A stretch of DNA of 60,000 nucleotides from Phoronis australis. Lineage: Eukaryota > Phoronida > Phoronidae. The stretch is taken from positions 728,440-788,439 of the forward strand of contig NMRA01000036.1 of the NCBI GenBank assembly GCA_002633005.1, in the 5' to 3' direction. Of this stretch, positions 52,680 to 60,000 are shown piece after piece. The position numbers and the translations under genes are program-made. Numbering within the stretch: position 1 is the stretch's first letter; the number at the start of each line of letters is the position of its first letter. Under the pieces are notes generated by a model, which was not told the DNA's origin, searched no databases, and saw only the letters and a list, made by a program, of their open reading frames with translations.

Positions 52680-53700
52680 ACAAGGGGCCCAAAAATGAGC
52701 TAGATTAGATTTTCCAGGTACTGGCCAAAACGGGTTTAAAACGGACAATGGTACTACACGGAACACCGAATGGCCTATAACGGACAAATTGCACTCTGGA
52801 ATGGTTCGGCAGAAACCAAAAAGGCCCCCCCAAAAATGACCTAAGCTCATACATTCGAGGTACCACAAAAACAATTCCATATGATTTAATACATGTCACT
52901 GATCACTAAATGCCCCATGACAGACAAAATGCACTCTGTGTTGTGGCCGCTAGAAACACCAAAACATGTCAACAACCGTATGCCATTGAAAATTTGACCT
53001 AGATTAGATTCCAGCTCAAACTGAAAACGACCAACAGTACCGCAATGAACACCGAATGACCCATGACGTACAGACAATTTTGCACTCGGTGGAAAGGGTC
53101 CGCCTGAAACATAAAAAGGACCTCCAAAAATGAGCTAGCTCATACATTCGAGGTACCACAGAAAACAATTCGATGTAATTCAATACATGTCATTGATCAC
53201 TAAATGCCCCATGAAAGACAAAATACATTCTGTTTGTGCCCGCCATGCAGAAACCCCCAAAAATGTCAACTACCGTATGCCATTGAAAATTGAGCTAGAT
53301 TAGATATTCGAGGTACCAGCTACTGATTTAAAACGAACAATAACGGACACCCCAAAAATAAGTGAGCTCGTACATTCGAGGTACGATAAAAAACAATTCT
53401 ATGTGATTCAACACGCATGTCACTGGGCTAAATGCCCGGTGACGAAGTACATTCTGGATCCCTAAAAATCTAAACCACGGTATGCCATTAAAATTTTGAT
53501 TGTACATTGAGGAACCAGCTAAAACTGACAGAACTGAATTCAAAAACGACACCCAAAGTGAAGGAGCTAGCTCATTCGAGGTATCACAATAAACAACTGA
53601 TTCCATGTGATTCAAATACAAGTAACTGGTTAGTAAATGGCCTGTGACAGACGAAACCCACTGTGGGTTGTGTGCGCCAGCCCGGCCCAGAAATCTCAAC
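52680..53700 (+). repeat. Diverged tandem satellite, unit roughly 200-293 bp
   Basis: The block CATTCGAGGTACCACA with small changes recurs near 52850, 53143, 53370 and 53574, with associated blocks TTCAATACATGTCATTGATC, TAAATGCCCCATGA and CCGTATGCCATTGAAAAT in the same order. Later units are shortened. Confidence 0.8.
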
Positions 53701-53742
53701 TACGTAATCCTGTTGAAAATGTTTGCTGTATTAGATAATGAA

Positions 53743-54114
53743 CACGGGTGAGTAACAACATGACCGCCGGTCCTCTAAATCGGACTGACTCACCCAAGGA
53801 CCTCCGGGGGATCAAATGGGACCGTCGCACGGCAGAAAATGGGACTGACGCACCTAAAAACATGACCGCGCCCCACCACAAAACAGGACCGCCGGGGACT
53901 GAACATGACCGCCGGACAATATGCGGTTTCAAGGCCCCGGCGGTCATGTTCAGTACCCGGCAGTCCTGTTTTGTGGTGGGGCGCGGTCATGTTTTTAGGT
54001 GCGTCAGTCCCATTTTCTGGTGCGGCGTCCCATTTGATCCCCCGGAGGTCCTGTTTTGGGTGAGGCGGTCCGATGAGAGGACCCGGGCGCCGGTCATGTT
54101 GTTTCTCACCCGTG
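53743..54114. mobile_element. Foldback element with 5-bp target duplication
   Basis: Two arms of about 173 bases form an inverted repeat around a loop of about 21 bases (53916-53936). The termini are CACGGGTGAG...CTCACCCGTG. ATGAA flanks both sides (53738-53742 and 54115-54119). Inside the arms, short modules like GGGACTGACGCACC, ACATGACCGCG and AACAGGACCGCC recur. There is no coding capacity. Confidence 0.9.
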
Positions 54115-54429
54115 ATGAAGATGCCGCCGGGTCGGAAATCTTGGTAGAACCAAGAATTTCGATAGGGAAGGTGTTATCACGTGCTTAGTTTGCAGTTCAC
54201 GGCAAAAATTCTAGTATTTCCGTAATTTACTTTCGCGTCTACTGAACTCTCTCCTTGCTCAACATTAATAATAGCGTAGCACTGAGGGCCAAATGGATGA
54301 TCGACGGAAAGTAAGCATTTTGGAAAAACCAATGAAAGGTATTTTCCTAAATGCTTACTTTCCGCCATCTTGGCACGTACTCATTGTGACGCTATTATGA
54401 ATTTTAGTTTGCTTTTTGGAGAGGGGGGG

Positions 54430-55440
54430 GGGGCATTTTGGCTTCTGCCAAACCCTCCGGCCGTAGGCGCAATTTGTCTGTAATGGTTCATTCATCCTTC
54501 TGTATATACTGAGGTGGACGACCACTGCTTGCCTCCGAACACACCACCGTTCTTCCAATGCAATGCTCTGCAGGGTCTTTCACGTCCGTGAGCTGATGAC
54601 TGAATCTAGAAACAGTTCGGTGTCATCAATCTTCATGTAGACAGCTGTTGAATGGGGGAAGGTAATGTCTTCATCGGATAGTGTATTTGGGGACGACCAA
54701 AAGCTGAGGACGCCTGTGGTTCAACTGAACTTTTCCAGCAACCGTGACTTGGACTTTTCCGTTTTAACCGGTTTTATCGTTTGCTTAAATCTTTTAAGTG
54801 CGTGACCAGGCATGATTTGAAAACAAAGAGGCTTTGCAAGTGTATCGAAGATGTCGCGTGCGGCGACAACTAGTTCCGAAGGACGACGAACAAACATTCG
54901 CGGCACCCTTAGAAATGCTGACCGTGACCTATGATTTTCGTTGTGTGTTTGGATGTGGGCGGATCCTTGGTCCACCTAAATCGACCCGGTTTGATACTGT
55001 GTATCCTTGTACATGAAACAACACGCATCCGGATTGATCCACAACTGTCATGGGTCAATATCAAACACCTAATCAAAGTTGTCATGTCCATACAATCAGA
55101 TCACCTGTTTGAAAACGTGCAGTTATATATTGACAGACACCGTGTGCACGGCGAACCGTGGGCGGCGCACCATAGGGAACTGGGAGAGCTGCCCCCACTT
55201 TTTTCAGTCACTGCGCCGACCATGCGAACGGTTCTTTTACCGATCTGCTTGCCAGTAATTTTCTGAGATCAGCTTCAGTGTGGAATTGAACGTGGAAATC
55301 CGTGGTTGCAGGCCTAATGCGTTGTTGGTGGAGCTAAAATCATACTCCATGAACAGGAGTTTAAGCGTCATAAAGTCATCGGCCTTGCCCATTTTAAGAC
55401 AATATAAGTCATACACGTAGCGAAAATTGGCGATTTGTAA
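54430..55440 (-). pseudogene. Decayed coding sequence, unrecognised
   Basis: On the minus strand, protein-like stretches follow one another: RYVYDLYCLKMGKADDFMTL with FMEYDFSSTNNALGLQPRIS (55430-55260), SAFLRVPRMFVRRPSELVVA (about 54910-54850), and SFWSSPNTLSDEDITFPHST with VYMKIDDTELFLDS (about 54710-54600). Stops and frame changes interrupt them. The region is more GC- and CpG-rich than its neighbours. I do not recognise the protein; a degraded mobile element is likely. Confidence 0.4.
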
Positions 55441-56200
55441 AAAAAAAAATCATAAAAACGCAAGGGATTTTGGATTTTTATACCCGTATCCGATACAAAA
55501 AACGATAATGGAGAAAAAATGAGTGAACATATGTATGAATAATTAGTGTTAACTGAGCTTCTGTTAAATTTTGCACTCTATAAATGCAACCAGTCAGTAA
55601 CCTTTAAAAATCAATAAGAAACAAACGGCATTTTTTCACTGAGGGTGCAAATTTAGATTTTTTTATGTTATGCAATCATATTGACAAAATTCCTTCACCT
55701 TTGACAGATATTTGTATGATGATCTTGTTTTAGCACCGGTGTATACTTATGACATTTACGCATTTTAAAGTATGACAAAAATGTCATGGCCAGAGTAATC
55801 CTTGATATAGCTGAAAATAGCCAGAAATCCATCGTTATTTTGTTTCACTGAAACATTACATGTTTTAATACACATGGCATTTAATTAAATCACACATTTA
55901 ATTGAAATTTAATGTTTTTTCATTATTCTAACATGTATTTCTTGTTTTTCTTTAGAAAATTGCACACAATTTTCAGGCACACTTGCAAAATGATGTCAAC
56001 GTTATGCAAAACACGTAAATTTGCATGTGCTTCTTCTCTTACAGCTATGGCTGAAAAAGAAAAGCATTACTAGTGTTTTCTAACTGTGTTTTTAATGGTT
56101 GATGGTGCATAGAATTTGATTTAGAAACCACATAAAAGTGTACCAGATGTCCTAGTGATTGGATTCCTCAACCAAATAATATCACAGTCACCTAAGAAAA
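55441..56200. other. AT-rich intergenic sequence, nothing recognised
   Basis: No open frame, RNA gene or repeat was identified. Confidence 0.5.
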
Positions 56201-57420
56201 ACTGTGTATTCTCCGTAGCCCTGTCTGAATTCCGTTAAATTCTTCCATAAATAAAAGATATTTGATACTGCACATTGGGAATCTTGAAGCCATTTTTGGC
56301 CCACAAAAAATAGTAGACCGTCAAGCCCTGGATTTGAATTGATCATAAGCAAAAATGTCTTTCGTATTCTCCGTAGCCCCTGTATTCTCTGTAGCCCCCA
56401 ACTTTGAATTGTTGGTACATGGTTTGAAAAAAAATGTATCTAGGTGCATGCACTGAGGAAATGGGAACAAATAAACTCTCCAAGACAAGAACAATTAAGA
56501 AAAATATTTCTGGGTCGAATTTGAGGAAAGTTTAGCTAAAATTACTTTTTCAGTTTTAAACTCGTTATTAATAAAACATGGATGTTCTTTGGTCATTCAG
56601 AAGTGTTGGTATTAACAAGTAAATGAATTCTATTGCATTGCTCAAGTGTTCATCCACTTATGAACAGGTATCTGCATATTTCGTATTCTCCGTAGCCCCC
56701 TCCATGACCTCTGTGTTATGTGAGATTTATGCATTCAATGTTTTCCTGATGATGAAAAGTGCTTTCCTGTATTTCTTTGAGGGTAGTTGATGGAAATAGG
56801 CATCCCATTGATGGTGATGTGACTCTGATGATAGTTTAGAGCTGAGAATGTCCTAGGATAAAATTTTAATTTCCATTATATATTTTTGTATTTACAAAAG
56901 TGTGAATTAAGACGGTATTATCTCCCTTTTTCTAAACACAACTGTTTTTTTAAATTCAGAAGTAGTAGTATTGACATGTAAATGAATTCTATTGCATTGC
57001 TCCGGTATTTTTCTTCCCACAAATAGTTATCTTCGCATTCTGTATTCTCCGTAGCCCCTCACTGACCTCTGTGTTATGTGAGATTTATTTGTGCAAACAA
57101 TGTTTACTGATAATTAAAAGTGTTTTACTGTACTTCTTTGATGGTACTTTATGGAACTAGGCATTCCTTTTGACAGTGATGTGACTCTGATGATAGTAAA
57201 GTGCCAAATATGTCTAAGGATTAAATACAATTGCTATGTTTCATTTGTATACTCACACCTTGTGAGGCACACACAGGCGTGAACCTAGTTTTTTATATTG
57301 ATGTTCAGTGATCAAGTACATGAGTTACCAGAGTAATTAACTTTCTTGTTTCTAAGCCAGATTTAAGTCTTTTCCAACATGGATGTAACAATATCGATGA
57401 TGTATTCTCTGTAAACCACA
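56200..57420 (+). repeat. Diverged satellite with a 356-bp unit and conserved core motif
   Basis: GTATTCTCCGTAGCCCC or close variants occur near 56208, 56370, 56388, 56682 and 57038, and a worn form near 57402. The units at 56682 and 57038 are parallel for their whole length (for example GACCTCTGTGTTATGTGAGA, GATGTGACTCTGATGATAGT, ATGAATTCTATTGCATTGCT). The motif is the best preserved part. Confidence 0.8.
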
Positions 57421-58190
57421 TTTCTTATTTTTGTTATTTCAACAGGCCAAATCTTAAAAACTAAATGAGGATACTTCACAAAAATTTAACCTGATATTCC
57501 ACATGTCATGTTGAATCCAATAAAAGTAGTCTCAAAGCTGAAATTAAAACTTCATAAAATGCCATTTCTGAAACAAAAGTGTGCACCCCGAGTGACATAA
57601 TGCCAAGTGACCTTGGATTCAGCAGGTGGGATGCGTTCACCACCGTCCCACCTCACGAGCTACTTGTACAAGAACTTAGCACCCAAGCATTTTGGCCCAC
57701 CAATAAAGAAAGGTTCCCTTGGCAGAGTTTAGGCTTCCACAACTAGACGTTTAAACGTACACCATATTTGAATGTACCTTTCAGTTACTAGCACTAGTGA
57801 AATTATGTCTAGTTCATTTTGATGGATTTCGGCAGACCAACAACAAATAACCTTTTTCTGGTTGATCACCTAGGTGACCAGTGTGATGTACAGATTCATT
57901 TGTGAATGATTCTTGTGGTATCTCAGTTGTTTGAGCAAGCTGAGTTTTGAAAATGGAGGGCCCTGTTTCTCAGTGGAGAAGAACATAAAAGAAACTATGG
58001 GGCTTTCTATCTCCCTTAAGTAACACCATGTTTAATTAACTACCTGTATTCAAACCAAACAGCTGTTTCAGTGACAATGTTCACTTGCATATTTACTTTG
58101 GTTAATTACTGGTTAAGGTATACCAATGTATGGCAAAACTCTGAAGCACTACAATGGCAATGAAAAGTGAAAAGAAAAATAAACAACTTT
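57421..58190. other. Intergenic, nothing recognised
   Basis: A slightly GC-richer stretch at 57590-57720 has no open frame of note. Confidence 0.45.
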
Positions 58191-58195
58191 CATTT

Positions 58196-58201
58196 TTTAT
58201 T
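58196..58201 (-). promoter_or_regulatory. Polyadenylation signal of RACK1
   Basis: AATAAA on the minus strand, 75 bases after the RACK1 stop codon, a spacing typical of short 3' UTRs of ribosomal genes. Confidence 0.65.
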
Positions 58202-58275
58202 TCTTATTGATTTTTGTAACATCTGGACATAATGTTCATGTTTTACACCTCAAAGCTAGAAGACTCAAGAGGTAT

Positions 58276-58446
58276 CTATCTTGCCATAGACACTTGCCAG
58301 ACTCTGATCAATTTGTCTGTATATCCAGCAAACAATGTTTGTCCATCAGCGGACCAAGCCAGTGAGATGCAGTCTGGTGGTGATGCTTTGGTGGTGCTGA
58401 TCACCTCGGGCTTCAACTCATCAACCACAGTCTTGCCTTCCAGATC
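58276..58446 (-). CDS. RACK1: RACK1 terminal exon
   Basis: The 56 codons plus stop begin [15 protein letters not shown]. The acceptor is TTTCCAG. It forms the closing strands of the propeller. Confidence 0.97.
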   Translation of the reverse strand, partial: DLEGKTVVDELKPEVISTTKASPPDCISLAWSADGQTLFAGYTDKLIRVWQVSMAR

Positions 58447-59935
58447 CTGGAAAAAGAACAACACAGAACTGACAACTAAGCTGCAAGATCAAGGTTGCAT
58501 GGAATCACTCACCATGTTGTGACAACTTGTGACCACTACGGACATTCCATTAATTATCTTTAGTCAGGATAACACCCTAAATATGACCAAAGAATATTAA
58601 TTTGAATCCATGAATTACAATGCCAAGCAGTTACTCCAAGTCACCCAACCCGTTTTGTGAACAAGATATTTTCCCTATTCGTTCAGTCGCAGACGTTTTG
58701 TCTTTTAAAATCCCCATAAAACATACATAAATGCAGCTAAAATAATTAAATTTCTCAAGAGAATTGGTGTCAACATTTCACTTACCAGAAAATAATTTTT
58801 ACCACAATTAGTTAATAAGATAAAAACTTAATTATTGCAGCATTGTACATGTGGACATTACAAACAGCACCAATATCTTAGTTACTTCGCCTACATAAGC
58901 CAAGGCTTCTTAAGACGCGCCTCAAGTATCTGTTAATTGATAGTACAGTCATGATTCTTTTGCAATAACAATAGAATTTCCCAGTCCTTGAATCCAAGAT
59001 TATGGAAATATTTAATCAAGTCATCCCCGCTTTCTTGAGTATCTCGAGGAAGGTAAAGAAATGTTTCAGGCATTACGCAAATAACTTGTTTTCAACCTGC
59101 GAATAGACTTGACAAATTGTGACCTTACAAAGAAGTTTAGTAGATATAGTCACAGATGCAAAAATCGTGTCACTAGTGGACAACATTGTAGTTGGACTAT
59201 CTGAAAATCAACACCAGTCATGCTCATGTCTGTAAGAGCACACCTGCCAATTTTCATTACGACCCTGTGAGCGGTTTAGCAGCTGCAGAAAGACAGCGAA
59301 AAAGAAGACTAAAAAACAATTCACATGGCCACTAGGTTTCACAGAATATACCAAATCCATCTTAAATCGGAAAGATGCTGTCATCTTCACCATAGAAAAC
59401 TGTTTGCTAAAGTTCAGGAAAAAACATTGAGGAAATCAGATACAGAAGCAATGCCAAAAAATAAAATTGCTACTGGGGGGTGCAGCAGTAGTAAGAGCCA
59501 TTCAAAAGTTACAGGCAGCTATTGTCACATTTAAAGGGAAACAACTCCAAAATTTCACAAACGCCACGTAAAGAAATCGGGAGCTGCAGTCGTGGTTCCA
59601 AAATATACCACATCACCGTGTAGTGGCAACAAATGACCATAGCCCATTGAAACTGAATAAATGCAAAGTGGGTAAAATAGCAAGTAACGTGCACTGCAGA
59701 GAATGAAGGCTTATGGCACATTTGAACGGGGCTTTCAGTTGTGGACAACACATGTCAAGCCGAGATTGTTGGTTGAGCTATGAATATGTCTTACCCAGAT
59801 TCTGATGCTTGGCCCAGTGGCAGCACACAACCAGTAGCGATTGGGACTGAACGTCAAAGTGTTGATGATGTCACTACTCTGTAAAGTGTACAGGTGCTTC
59901 CCCTCGTTAAGATCCCAAAGCATGGCTTGTTTGTC
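58276..59935 (-). CDS. RACK1: RACK1, last two exons (5' part outside window)
   Basis: Exons 59935-59795 and 58446-58276 join in phase 0. They encode [39 protein letters not shown], then [18 protein letters not shown] and [20 protein letters not shown] with the end RVWQVSMAR. This is the last part of the seven-bladed WD40 propeller of RACK1 (GNB2L1), nearly identical to vertebrates ([20 protein letters not shown]). RACK1 sits on the head of the 40S ribosomal subunit and scaffolds kinases such as PKC. The two ends of the WD repeats (MLWDL, IRIW, VRVW-like RVWQV) are visible. The stop is TAG at 58276-58278. The remaining blades lie to the right. Confidence 0.97.
59160..59690 (-). repeat. Copy of the CTCF-motif array in a RACK1 intron
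   Basis: Diverged motifs on the + strand lie near 59170 (GTCACTAGTGGACAAC), 59328 (GCCACTAGGTTTCAC) and 59469 (GCTACTGGGGGGTGC), about 159 and 141 bases apart. Neighbouring blocks such as GCGGTTTAGCAGCTGCAGAA and ATACCAAATCCATC match the MED30 copy. Part of a ZMYND8-MED30-RACK1 spread of the same family. Confidence 0.65.
59795..59935 (-). CDS. RACK1: RACK1 penultimate exon
   Basis: The 47 codons run from [12 protein letters not shown] to GPSIRIW. The acceptor is TTTACAG and the donor GTAAGA at 59794. The match to vertebrate RACK1 is nearly continuous. Confidence 0.97.
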
Positions 59936-60000
59936 CTGTAAATAACATACATACAACTTAACTCGGCTCTACAAGGAAACTTTACTTCTTAATAAGAGCG

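Noticed and set aside
58447-59794. Box C/D snoRNA in the RACK1 intron
   Set aside because: RACK1 introns often host snoRNAs, so I looked on the minus strand for RTGATGA and CTGA pairs; no convincing pair with terminal stem was found.

Overview
This is animal nuclear DNA: spliced genes with GT-AG introns and conserved metazoan proteins, embedded in repeats. Four genes are supported. (1) The 3' part of a ZMYND8/PRKCBP1-type chromatin reader lies on the + strand (2022-23738): twelve exons whose phases join into one frame, covering the end of the PWWP region, a long acidic linker, a coiled coil, the MYND zinc finger and a Q/P-rich tail. Its PHD, bromodomain and most of PWWP lie left of the window. 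(2) A complete MED30 Mediator subunit gene is on the - strand (37659-32908, four exons, 183 residues). (3) The last two exons of an unrecognised multi-pass membrane protein are on the + strand (49489-51206). (4) The last two exons of RACK1 are on the - strand (59935-58276); the rest lies to the right. ZMYND8 and MED30 converge, and so do the membrane-protein gene and RACK1.

Layout. 1-23.7 kb: ZMYND8 exons with introns full of repeats (minisatellites, a LINE 3' end, terminal-inverted-repeat elements, a CTCF-motif-bearing array). 23.7-32.9 kb: intergenic, with small interspersed repeats and a roughly 1.2 kb tandem duplication that joins at an N inside a 34-bp minisatellite. 32.9-37.7 kb: MED30, with a second large copy of the CTCF-motif array in its last intron. 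38-43 kb: a decayed Ty3/gypsy element and a short LTR-like or tRNA-like repeat present three times. 43-49 kb: foldback sequences, a CA-rich repeat and a 31-bp minisatellite. 49.5-51.5 kb: the membrane-protein gene. 51.6-58 kb: an unexplained long ORF, a diverged satellite, a perfect-looking foldback element with target-site duplication, decayed coding sequence, and a second satellite with a conserved 17-base motif. 58.2-60 kb: RACK1.

Organism. The protein similarity and gene structure suggest an invertebrate deuterostome. Minisatellites whose first unit overlaps an exon/5' splice site (seen at two ZMYND8 exons and one MED30 exon) recall the 'mirage' minisatellites that I remember being described in amphioxus, so Branchiostoma is my best guess. 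That is an inference, not a demonstration.

The most striking non-genic structure is an interspersed repeat built from monomers of about 145-148 bp, most carrying a motif resembling the CTCF core (best copies GCGCCACCTGGTGGC and GCGCCATCTAGTGGC). It occurs in at least four places and in both orientations.
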